Assembly (NCBI GenBank): GCA_948470475.1
Contig: OX419343.1
Span: 13,943,914 to 14,007,913, forward strand
DNA: 64,000 bases
Direction of reading: 5' to 3'
From: Galaxea fascicularis
Taxonomy: Eukaryota; Cnidaria; Anthozoa; Scleractinia; Euphylliidae
Notes under the pieces: generated by a model
Database searches by the model: none
Told to the model about the DNA's origin: nothing
The model's input: the letters and a program-made list of their open reading frames with translations, nothing else
Shown here: piece by piece, positions 39,201-42,791 of the stretch
How positions within the stretch are numbered: the stretch's first letter is position 1
Layout: each line of letters begins with the position of its first letter
Position numbers and translations under genes: made by a program

Positions 39201-40799
39201 TATGTGAACAGTACAATTCAGCATAATTCTTCATTTAAAAATCCGAAGTTAAGTCTACCAAATCGTCATTACGACGATTAAGCATACAACGCAGTTAAAA
39301 TTTTACGAGAAAAAAGATTCGTCAAGGAAACGTTAGGAACGCAACAAAAGATCCATTATGAGGAATACTGATCGTAGTGAAGAGCGTAGTTTCTAATTAA
39401 AAAAGTAAATCGATATAACAACTACTTACCAGACCGTCTGTGACTCTTGGTCGTCCAGGTCCTCTTTTGGATCGTCCTAAATATGAAAGAACGTGAGCTT
39501 TAAAATTACGAGAGCACGAACAAGAATACCAAGAACTTATTATGGAACACATGTTGCGATCGTTTCACCTCTTGGGACCAAAGTTTGCAAGGCGTTGTCT
39601 AACTGACGGATTTTAATCAAGGGAAATAAATATTGCTTTCAAGCATCTTGAACAGTTCGAGTTTTATCCAAAGTCGGTTAATAGCTCTGCATCGGTGATC
39701 CTCCATGTTCGAAGTACGCGGAATTGAGGGAAGCCATGACGATCTCAACATGCAAGGAGAATGGGGGCTGAAAACATGGCCGCAAGGAATACAAATTCAT
39801 TTTATTTAAAGTAATACACGGTGAATTGGCCTAAAATTTGAAGGCTGTTAATATTCCATCCGTGGCCCATTCCACAGGGGAACTCCGATAGAACAACAAA
39901 TGAACATTCATAAATAATACAAAATCGGCAAGAACGCAGATGTTTCGCCCGGTAAAGGGATGAAGAACTTCCAACGAAGCAAGTCTTGGTGCCGTTCATA
40001 AAAGCGGTGCAGAGGCAGACAAAAATTTATAAAAAATACATGCAAAATAAAATTCGTCAGTCAAAATGAAATGACCTTTTTCGATTTTACACCAACCGTC
40101 CATCCGCCATCTTATGTCATTGGTAGTAATTATTCATATCGCTAGAACATTGGTTCGTGCCTTTGTTCGCATTTCAAGATTCACAAATTTCTCGTATATT
40201 CGATCGACGAGAGTCGTTTTCTACAAGTACTTGACTGTGAAGATTTCGTCCTTCTACACACGTTCCAGTTGTTTAATTCCTGAACCGAGTGTTACGCCCA
40301 TCGAATAAAAAATCGACTGTTATTGGCAACATAGCCCATGAATGGCCGCGGTTGTGTTTAAAGTAAAGATTGCTAAGCGTCAATAGTTTTTCAGAATTTA
40401 AAGGTACTACCAGAATGCTTTTCCAATTTTTCGCAATTAGAATTAAACTAACAAAGATTTTCCCCATAAACACACGTAGTCCTCCAGAGTTTAAAAGAGA
40501 TTGTACAGTTTTAAAGTTGGAACGCGCCACAATCTTTGCACTTATCACAAAATGGCGTCTCTCAGACGAACACATACTGGCTACAAAACATGCAATGAAA
40601 GAATATACGTTGCTTTGTAAGTCAGCCAATTTGCGCAAAATTAATCCATCAAATGGCTTCTACCAGAACATGAATTAGGCAAGTCTGTAGCATGAATACA
40701 GGAGGAAGAAATCCAATTCTAGTTTCCGCGGATTTACAGTACAGCACATCATCGTATGCAAGTTTAGAACAAAACAAATGCTTTCTACTTACCAGACAT
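45..40799 (-). CDS. KMT2C/D: KMT2C/KMT2D (MLL3/MLL4) orthologue, histone H3K4 methyltransferase, 40 coding exons, 3' end outside window
   Basis: Catalytic and scaffold subunit of the COMPASS-like complex that mono-methylates H3K4 at enhancers in the nucleus. Exons (minus order): 40799-40793, 39476-39430, 37722-37577, 35884-35788, 34496-34375, 33452-32954, 32329-32225, 30317-30260, 29918-29741, 29420-29306, 28060-27752, 27171-26671, 26573-26457, 25763-25551, 25157-24976, 24481-24317, 24191-24070, 22303-21666, 21472-21338, 21259-20940, 19636-19479, 19311-18619, 17844-17771, 16905-16858, 16489-12434, 12129-7948, 6943-6830, 6467-6358, 5914-5788, 5075-4941, 4769-4651, 4517-4385, 3950-3785, 3711-3623, 3375-3328, 3181-3045, 2952-2763, 1992-1957, 1841-1761, 140-45. 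Lengths sum to 14,868 nt (4,956 codons) and all phases agree, which supports the model. Human KMT2C is 4,911 aa, so the full protein should be near 5,030 aa. The stop codon is off the left edge. Exon joins are my reading of splice consensus and homology, without transcript support. Confidence 0.95.
595..790 (+). mobile_element. tRNA-derived SINE
   Basis: The head looks like a tRNA: a 7-nt acceptor-like GGCAGGA pairing with TCTGGCC at 660-666 (one mismatch), A box TGGCCGAGTGG (602-612) and B box GGATTCAAATCC (644-655). The anticodon loop lacks the invariant T33, so it is not a working tRNA. It is followed by a non-tRNA body with the internal inverted pair AACTGG...CCAGTT near 729-751. I recognise the head-plus-body layout as a SINE common in cnidarian DNA. 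It lies in the intron between the last two SET exons of the window. Confidence 0.75.
1395..1495. repeat. Short repeat remnant with TGACCGCTTAATA motif
   Basis: GACCGCTTAGTA, GACCGTTTAATA and GACCGCTTAATA recur within 100 bp. This looks like an old dispersed or tandem repeat in an intron of the methyltransferase gene. Related wording (CTCTCGTAAGCGACC) appears at 5228-5665. Confidence 0.4.
1957..1992 (-). CDS. KMT2C/D: KMT2C/D exon 38: 36-nt microexon, start of SET
   Basis: Encodes [12 protein letters not shown] (residues about 4886-4897), matching human GLGLYAARDIEK, the first strand of the SET fold that forms part of the S-adenosylmethionine pocket. It lies between acceptor cgtttag and donor gtaagt. 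The reading frame is intact only if this piece is included, since the neighbouring exons end at SNIQ and start at GSMVIEY. Too short for ordinary open-frame detection. Confidence 0.92.
2301..2660. repeat. Foldback-like repeat with direct and inverted subrepeats
   Basis: A 24-bp direct repeat, GGTCAAACGCTGTACTTCAC plus ATGA, occurs at 2314-2337 and 2608-2631. GAGCCGAACTTAA (2337-2349) is inverted as TTAAGTTCGGCTC (2643-2655), and an inverted partial copy lies at 2494-2525. This pattern suits a small non-autonomous DNA element in the intron between the pre-SET exon and the 36-nt microexon. Confidence 0.5.
2763..3181 (-). CDS. KMT2C/D: KMT2C/D exons 36-37: Win motif and pre-SET linker
   Basis: Exons 3181-3045 and 2952-2763, residues about 4777-4885. 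[19 protein letters not shown] contains GSARSE, the WDR5-interacting (Win) motif with its key Arg; human has GCARSE. The second exon holds a short variable Ala/Ser stretch and then [19 protein letters not shown] and VFLGRSNIQ, the conserved entry to SET. The join is at a split Arg codon (AG/A). Confidence 0.96.
3328..4517 (-). CDS. KMT2C/D: KMT2C/D exons 32-35: FYRN and FYRC domains
   Basis: Exons 4517-4385, 3950-3785, 3711-3623 and 3375-3328, residues about 4631-4776. [22 protein letters not shown] then [82 protein letters not shown]. These two motifs fold together and are typical of trithorax-type SET proteins. The first exon's acceptor is at 4518-4519 (cgccag), not the nearer cag at 4499; only that choice keeps the phase and yields QIASML matching human QIASIV. 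Its donor is the weaker gtcagt. Confidence 0.95.
4651..6467 (-). CDS. KMT2C/D: KMT2C/D exons 28-31: extended PHD finger 2 (ePHD2)
   Basis: Exons 6467-6358, 5914-5788, 5075-4941 and 4769-4651, residues about 4467-4631. Zinc ligands in order: C-x2-C in [12 protein letters not shown]-x2-C in [15 protein letters not shown]-x2-C in [14 protein letters not shown]-x2-C in [18 protein letters not shown], and C-x2-H in TMLCHEH. Human KMT2C reads [14 protein letters not shown] and CMFFKDKTMLC in the same places. The last exon continues [18 protein letters not shown] into FYRN. All phases agree across the four exons. Confidence 0.95.
5228..5665. repeat. Repeat with recurring CTCTCGTAAGCGACCAC-type motif
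   Basis: Variants of acctctC-GTAAGCGaCCA occur at about 5260-5280, 5325-5350, 5395-5402 and 5600-5615, and inverted as TGGTCGCTTACGGGAG at 5636-5651. It fills most of the intron between ePHD2 exons 5075-4941 and 5914-5788. Family unknown; probably a decayed DNA transposon or minisatellite. Confidence 0.4.
6830..6943 (-). CDS. KMT2C/D: KMT2C/D exon 27: basic RxxWKRW exon before ePHD2
   Basis: 38 codons, residues about 4429-4467: [19 protein letters not shown], then [14 protein letters not shown]. It corresponds to the human segment NKKWRGMKWKKWSIHI that precedes ePHD2. Phase 0 at both ends. The acceptor (cttatgtag) lies only about 23 nt from the edge of a MITE. The exon was found from the basic W-R/K pattern and splice sites. 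Confidence 0.87.
6967..7372. mobile_element. MITE with AAGSCCCGGCTAAACGA terminal inverted repeats
   Basis: The left end AAGCCCCGGCTAAACGACC (6967 on) and the right end, reversed, AAGGCCCGGCTAAACGATT (from 7372) match over about 28 bp with a few differences. The element is about 406 bp and non-coding. Inside are further GTTTGA/TCAAAC subrepeats. No clear target-site duplication. Its left edge is about 23 nt upstream of the acceptor of exon 6943-6830. Confidence 0.65.
7948..12129 (-). CDS. KMT2C/D: KMT2C/D exon 26: second giant disordered exon (1,394 codons)
   Basis: Residues about 3035-4429, phase 0 at both ends. Landmarks shared with human KMT2C in the same order: NNPFSEQFQ; a long basic coiled coil ([20 protein letters not shown] onward to EQRKRQR); [26 protein letters not shown]; a beta-like HVTLTLSP segment followed by [24 protein letters not shown]; and [11 protein letters not shown]. 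The last two are a Cys-pair module that pairs with human WCCHCKVVILGSGVRK and FCSNNCF. These islands in a disordered exon make the assignment firm. Acceptor ttcaaccag; donor gtgaga after GAT GGG. Confidence 0.94.
12434..16489 (-). CDS. KMT2C/D: KMT2C/D exon 25: giant Gln-rich exon (1,352 codons)
   Basis: Residues about 1683-3035, phase 0 at both ends. Mostly disordered, with very high Gln, Pro, Ser and His. A charged coiled-coil candidate lies about 140-210 codons into the exon ([15 protein letters not shown] then a QQQ run). A second helical, charged block has [18 protein letters not shown], the kind of segment found in the human Q-rich region. Thr/Pro repeats (PVPLTPTTP twice) sit near the start. 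No LxxLL nuclear-receptor box was found by eye. Such regions in KMT2C/D drive condensate formation (known for KMT2D; inferred here). A 305-nt intron separates it from the next giant exon. Confidence 0.93.
16858..17844 (-). CDS. KMT2C/D: KMT2C/D exons 23-24: HMG box
   Basis: Exons 17844-17771 (24 codons plus 2 nt) and 16905-16858 (16 codons), residues about 1642-1683. Together with the end of the previous exon they read [19 protein letters not shown] then [20 protein letters not shown], which follows human DWxxRxxQIxKLWRK...APYxQKARDNRAA. This is the KMT2C/D HMG box, reported in KMT2D to contact H4K16 acetylation writer partners. The two exons are too short to be seen as open frames; they were found by homology and splice consensus (acceptors ttttcag and gattccag, donors gtaagt and gtgaga). 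Confidence 0.92.
17040..17590 (+). mobile_element. Penelope-like retroelement remnant (GIY-YIG endonuclease end)
   Basis: An open stretch from about 17043 encodes [20 protein letters not shown], then [22 protein letters not shown]. The CxxC start and the GETGRRLGD end are typical of the GIY-YIG endonuclease of Penelope-like elements, where the YIG-type motif (here SYIGETGRR) is catalytic. The frame breaks after LGD with a TTA-rich insertion. The 3' part (17380-17590) resembles the element's untranslated end and contains a hammerhead-like core. Broken, inactive, in the intron before the HMG box, opposite to the host gene. Confidence 0.75.
17490..17513 (+). ncRNA. Hammerhead-ribozyme-like core in Penelope-like element
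   Basis: CTGACGA (17490-17496) is followed by a stem-loop GGGC-TAAT-GCTC and GAAA (17510-17513), then TGTCA. This is the conserved hammerhead core CUGANGA-stem II-GAAA. Hammerhead motifs are known in Penelope-like elements. Stems I and III cannot be defined with certainty here, and activity may need a dimer. Assignment is by pattern and context. Confidence 0.5.
18441..18605. repeat. 165-bp foldback hairpin element
   Basis: Arms of about 68 bp (18441-18508 and 18538-18605) are inverted copies with a few mismatches, starting CACCATTTTGCTAATGA, with a 29-base loop. The right end is 13 nt from the donor of exon 19311-18619. It is probably a foldback MITE and would form a strong hairpin in the pre-mRNA of the methyltransferase gene. 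Confidence 0.75.
18619..19636 (-). CDS. KMT2C/D: KMT2C/D exons 21-22: Ser/Asn/Gln-rich region leading to the HMG box
   Basis: Exons 19636-19479 and 19311-18619, residues about 1359-1642. Acidic and Leu-containing segments ([29 protein letters not shown]) precede a disordered Asn/Gln/Gly stretch. The end, [19 protein letters not shown] then [13 protein letters not shown], matches the human [20 protein letters not shown] block directly before the HMG box. The donor at 18618 is 13 nt from a perfect-looking hairpin repeat (see 18441-18605). Confidence 0.9.
20092..20915 (+). mobile_element. hAT-type non-autonomous transposon, 824 bp
   Basis: Ends are CAGGGTCCGACAAATATT at left and its inverse at right (17-18 bp identical). 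Flanked by a 5-bp duplication AGTAT (20087-20091 and 20916-20920). Five- to six-base duplications are known for the hAT5 group. It contains one open frame for a zinc-finger protein (20496-20780) but no transposase core. It sits in the intron between exons 21259-20940 and 19636-19479, 24 nt from the donor at 20939. Confidence 0.8.
20496..20780 (+). CDS. TTF/BED-like zinc-finger ORF inside hAT-type element (94 aa)
   Basis: The protein reads [20 protein letters not shown], then [20 protein letters not shown]. This is the W-L...MxCKxC...F...L..H..S..H pattern of the N-terminal DNA-binding zinc finger of hAT transposases (ligands C-x2-C and H-x5-H). The normal transposase is 500-700 aa; here only the N-terminal finger is left and the frame ends at TGA, followed by the terminal repeat. 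It is either an internally deleted copy or a small trans-acting DNA-binding protein. Expression is unproven. Confidence 0.55.
   Translation: MAKRKAKCVEYNKEYDINKCRWVFQPKLLEEFTWLTIDTTHGVMKCKICYTWKNVSYPKSPLVMGSNKFRKDPLYAHAKSANHIACVMKNDCMN
20940..21472 (-). CDS. KMT2C/D: KMT2C/D exons 19-20: conserved EAFFGKDLL block, GC donor
   Basis: Exons 21472-21338 and 21259-20940, residues about 1207-1359. The join produces [20 protein letters not shown], which matches the human [16 protein letters not shown] block exactly where expected, so the boundary is secure. The first exon ends CAG followed by gcaagt, a GC-AG intron. The second exon continues with a Gln/Ser-rich tail and ends with two bases of an Ile codon before gtaagt. 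Confidence 0.92.
21666..22303 (-). CDS. KMT2C/D: KMT2C/D exon 18: basic, Gly/Arg-rich linker
   Basis: 212 codons, residues about 994-1207. Encodes a basic region ([18 protein letters not shown]) and a Gly/Arg-rich run ([19 protein letters not shown]). The string [13 protein letters not shown] aligns with the RPGIGGFMVRQR block of human KMT2C/D at the same place, between PHD6 and the YxxWMQEAFFGK block. Acceptor tttgtcaaag and donor gtatgt. RGG-like content suggests nucleic-acid or protein contacts (inference). Confidence 0.88.
22304..24069 (-). other. Intron; nothing recognised
   Basis: The intron between exons 24191-24070 and 22303-21666 of the methyltransferase gene. AT-rich, without a convincing coding frame, RNA gene or terminal repeat. 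The same holds for the introns 7373-7947, 16490-16857, 22-kb-flanking short introns, 25764-26456, 27172-27751 and 29421-29740. Confidence 0.6.
24070..25763 (-). CDS. KMT2C/D: KMT2C/D exons 14-17: PHD fingers 4-6
   Basis: Exons 25763-25551, 25157-24976, 24481-24317 and 24191-24070, residues about 767-994. PHD4 starts [20 protein letters not shown] and has [15 protein letters not shown]5 has [19 protein letters not shown], then [14 protein letters not shown] and GGWKCKWC. PHD6 has [22 protein letters not shown] and CLYCRP. This is the most conserved part outside the C-terminus; human KMT2C has nearly the same strings in the same order. In KMT2D the sixth finger of the series binds the histone H4 tail (established for the vertebrate protein; inferred here). 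Confidence 0.95.
26457..27171 (-). CDS. KMT2C/D: KMT2C/D exons 12-13: acidic linker and second/third AT-hook
   Basis: Exons 27171-26671 (167 codons) and 26573-26457 (39 codons), residues about 561-767. The first is acidic (repeated Asp/Glu/Leu/Pro, e.g. [18 protein letters not shown]) and ends basic ([12 protein letters not shown]). The second is basic with [15 protein letters not shown], an AT-hook-like motif. Both are phase 0 at each end. No folded domain is seen; the human proteins have a long variable region here too, so low conservation is expected. Confidence 0.85.
27752..29918 (-). CDS. KMT2C/D: KMT2C/D exons 9-11: PHD fingers 1-3
   Basis: Exons 29918-29741, 29420-29306 and 28060-27752, residues about 360-561. 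PHD1 starts [11 protein letters not shown] and has [13 protein letters not shown] and WQCPDC. PHD2 starts CKVCQGC and has [19 protein letters not shown] and GWKC. PHD3 starts CRRCEDCG and has [22 protein letters not shown] and YICPRC. The fingers share boundary cysteines, as in vertebrate KMT2C/D. The donor of the middle exon is the weaker gttggt; I chose it because it restores the spacing WKC-x2-CRRC and keeps the phase. These fingers are expected to read histone tails and hold complex partners. Confidence 0.93.
28271..29131. mobile_element. Tc1/mariner-type MITE, 861 bp
   Basis: Left end CAGTGCAAATGTAAGTTGAC (28271 on) and the reversed right end CTGTGCAAATGTAAGTTGAC match at 23 of 24 bases. 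TA dinucleotides flank both sides (28269-28270 and 29132-29133), as for Tc1/mariner. Subterminal arrays of TCGAGGATCGAGG occur inside both ends. No transposase frame. It lies in the intron between exons 29420-29306 and 28060-27752. Confidence 0.8.
30260..33452 (-). CDS. KMT2C/D: KMT2C/D exons 6-8: extended PHD finger 1 (ePHD1)
   Basis: Exons 33452-32954, 32329-32225 and 30317-30260, residues about 140-360. Zinc ligands in order: C-x2-C in VCSFCNCG, then after a long basic insert with a second AT-hook-like [11 protein letters not shown]-x2-C in [10 protein letters not shown]; then C-x2-C in [21 protein letters not shown], and C-x2-H in MLCPDH. This is the complete C2HC-plus-PHD pattern of the family. 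The block [12 protein letters not shown] matches the human NVDKAVVSG block in the same place. The insert between the first two ligand pairs is about 120 residues and low in conservation. Confidence 0.93.
30318..32224 (-). other. Intron of 1.9 kb; nothing recognised
   Basis: It separates the two last zinc-ligand exons of ePHD1. AT-rich, no terminal repeats or coding frames seen by eye. Confidence 0.6.
33963..34144 (-). mobile_element. tRNA-derived SINE (second family)
   Basis: On the minus strand the unit starts GGGAGCAGAGATGCCGCAGT and continues GGTGAGAGCACTTATCTCCC, a tRNA-like head with an A box; the B box is degraded. The body GTAGGTTGAGTTCATCGGTA follows, then a C/T-rich tail. I recognise it as a SINE type widespread in marine invertebrates. 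It lies between exons 34496-34375 and 33452-32954, in the gene's orientation. Confidence 0.6.
34375..37722 (-). CDS. KMT2C/D: KMT2C/D exons 3-5: N-terminal linker
   Basis: Three exons (37722-37577, 35884-35788, 34496-34375), residues about 19-140. They encode a Ser/Pro- and Arg-rich linker with a basic stretch ([18 protein letters not shown]), then an acidic end (DTEEEL) leading into ePHD1. No domain is recognised. The basic run could be a nuclear localisation signal (inference). Splice sites fit the consensus, and the phases (2 nt, 0, 2 nt carried over) link to the neighbours without a frameshift. The long introns between them show no open coding frame that would continue the protein. Confidence 0.75.
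35885..39429 (-). other. Introns 2 and 3 of the methyltransferase gene; nothing recognised apart from exon 37722-37577
   Basis: Two introns of about 1.7 kb each. AT-rich, no transposon ends, RNA genes or extra exons recognised. A regulatory role is possible but no motif is convincing. Confidence 0.5.
39430..39476 (-). CDS. KMT2C/D: KMT2C/D exon 2: AT-hook
   Basis: Encodes [15 protein letters not shown] (about residues 4-18). The core GRP flanked by basic residues is an AT-hook, a minor-groove AT-DNA binder also found near the N-terminus of human KMT2C (there RPRGRPRK). Acceptor atatttag and donor gtaagt are clear. The hook lies only a few residues after Met1, much closer than in human KMT2C. 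Confidence 0.8.
40104..40113. promoter_or_regulatory. YY1-type motif in intron 1
   Basis: CCGCCATCTT is the reverse of AAGATGGCGG, the animal YY1 consensus. It lies in the first intron of the methyltransferase gene, downstream of its start codon. A related ACATGGCCGC occurs near 39774. YY1 sites often sit just downstream of transcription starts, so an alternative promoter in intron 1 is possible. Confidence 0.3.
40793..40799 (-). CDS. KMT2C/D: Exon 1 coding part: start codon, 7 nt
   Basis: ATG TCT G followed by the donor gtaag. Joined to the next exon it gives M-S-G-R-S-K-R-G. The ATG has A at -3. An in-frame TGA lies 27 nt upstream (40824-40826), so translation cannot begin further 5' on an unspliced leader. 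The 5' UTR extends to higher coordinates; its start is not visible. This is a very short coding first exon. Confidence is limited because seven bases alone carry little signal; the fit of phase and the reasonable start context are the support. Confidence 0.65.
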
Positions 40800-41197
40800 T
40801 TCCTTTATACTCAATTTCTGCAATCAGCGCTGTGATTTCAACAGTTTGCTCGGGTGAATTTAATCCAAAGCAGGCCACTATACTTTCCAGAACAGATATG
40901 CTCCGCCTTTGCAACTCAGTAACGCGTCAGGTCGAACGCAGTCAAGAAGCTAGAAACGCCAAAACGACAATTGAACTCATCGCACTTTTCCAATTCCCAA
41001 GAACGATCAAGACTTCGTGTCCGATTTTTCTTAAATCTATATAGGTTGTTCTCAGAGACAGCACAATTTTGTTTCTTCATGCAAGTGTGGATAAGTCTCC
41101 GAGAAGGGGAATTTCACTGGCCTCTGAGCCCGTAGCATGCCGCCATGCATGCTAGAGATTTGCAATAGCCTTGCGCGAACAACACGACCCCCCATGA

Positions 41198-41253
41198 ATT
41201 GGCCACGCCAATCAAATCAGCCCGCTCCTCCTCCATTGGCGAGCGCTGATTGG
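41198..41253. promoter_or_regulatory. CCAAT-box cluster, candidate promoter of the KMT2C/D gene
   Basis: Four CCAAT/ATTGG pentamers lie within 56 bp (41198-41202, 41208-41212, 41235-41239, 41249-41253), followed by GTGACGCGG. The cluster is about 400 bp upstream of the start codon of the minus-strand methyltransferase gene. NF-Y-type CCAAT clusters commonly mark broad animal promoters. No TATA box or initiator can be fixed, and a divergent plus-strand transcript is possible. The transcription start is inferred, not seen. Confidence 0.5.
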
Positions 41254-41259
41254 CCAGTG

Positions 41260-42404
41260 GTAAGTGACGCGGCGGTAAAGTGGAAGAATTTTCGTCAGCT
41301 GATTGAATTATTGCCGCGCCACGAAGCTTTCCAAGCGTTTAAATAGGGCCTGTTTGTCACGAAACCGAATTATAATTTTTTGCGAAGAGGGAGGTTTTCA
41401 TGAAAGAATGCATTAATCATTCACGAAGGTCGAGCTAGTAAAACAAGGCAAAAATAGTAGAAACGCAATAAATGTGTTCCGTTATTAAGTGTCGCGCGGA
41501 CCTCACGAAGCAAATTTCAAACATGAAAAATAATCATATGCGTGTATGTCTTAACCGAAATGTCTTCCAGTAGCATTTTGCTCTCATTTCTCCGACAAAA
41601 ACTTATGCCTTGCGTTTTCACTCGTCTAAAAGTGTTGTTGATAAAACCCCCAAGACTAAAAATTTCCTGGTTACTTTATCCTATTCTTTGCGACGCTAAA
41701 TTTTCTTGTACCAAACAGATTTGATTCGAAACTAAAAGTCTTTATAAATATTATTAGTTTTCGGTAACCAAGAAAGCTGTCTCTTACTGTATCTCCTTCA
41801 TGATAAAACGGTTTCCGATCAACGGTCTTTCGACTGCGCGAGATCGTATATCGTGACAGTCCCAGGTGCATCAAACCGTGACTAGCATAAAATTAAAAAT
41901 AATTTCATTCTCAATTGACGTACTTTCAAGATGCCATTAATCTGCGGTAAATTTCACCAGTTTACACATGGAAAATTCGTCAGATGGAATTGAAAAAACA
42001 TTAGTGACTGAACCATAATAAAATAATTTTAAAATCTTCTAACAGGGTGCGCCTTTAAATAACTGGATTTTTGGACTTTCTCCAGTTCTTTTTCCTCTTT
42101 GCTCGAACATCTCCTTTTATTTTATCTTTGTCTTTCTCGGATAACCCCGTCCAATTTTTCTTTTCTGAAGCGTATTTTGAAGTCTCCGAGTCGCGTGTAA
42201 AATTTAACTCGAAGCTATTACGCCTACACAATACATTGTTAATAACGACCAGGGAATCACCATGGAAGGTGGACCACAACAGTCGCTTACTGTCTGTATT
42301 CAAGTGGAAACTGGCACAACTGTCAAACTACCAAACGTAGCTCATAAACATCCTCATTCATTTATCGCAGCCTGTAGCAACATGGAATACACATTTACCT
42401 CGAA
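41260..42404. other. Upstream intergenic region
   Basis: Region upstream of the CCAAT cluster. No coding frame with homology, no RNA gene and no clear transposon end was seen. Confidence 0.5.
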
Positions 42405-42791
42405 TCCCAGTTCCAAGAACGCCCATCCCCAGCCCCCGGGCAAATTCCGGGACATTTGACTTTTTCGCAAAATTTTGGTCAATTCCCCACTATGTTGCCA
42501 GTTTACCATCAAATGCCCCACCGGTTGGGGCTTCAAAGAGCATCGAATTCCCCATGCTTTAGATACGTAGGTAGATAACCAAGCCGTTTAATGAAGCTTT
42601 TATCGCGTTTTAGACCTTATTGAAAACACAAACGTAAAAGCAACCTACAACAAACGGTTGGAGCTGTGTTTCACAGGCATCAAATTCTCCACCATAAGGA
42701 GCTGACCTCGACATCAAATGCCCGGGGTATGCCCATGGATGGGGGGGGGGGGGGGGGGGCGGAGGTGGGGATGGGCGTTCTTGGATTTGAG
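42405..42791. repeat. TIR repeat with a 19-base G run
   Basis: AGTTCCAAGAACGCCCATCC at left (42409 on) is inverted as GGGGATGGGCGTTCTTGGA at right (42767-42785), giving inverted ends of about 20 bp around a 380-bp unit. The unit has internal CAAATGCCC/GGGCATTTG motifs. An uninterrupted run of 19 G lies at 42741-42759 near the right end. It looks like a non-autonomous element. Confidence 0.55.
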
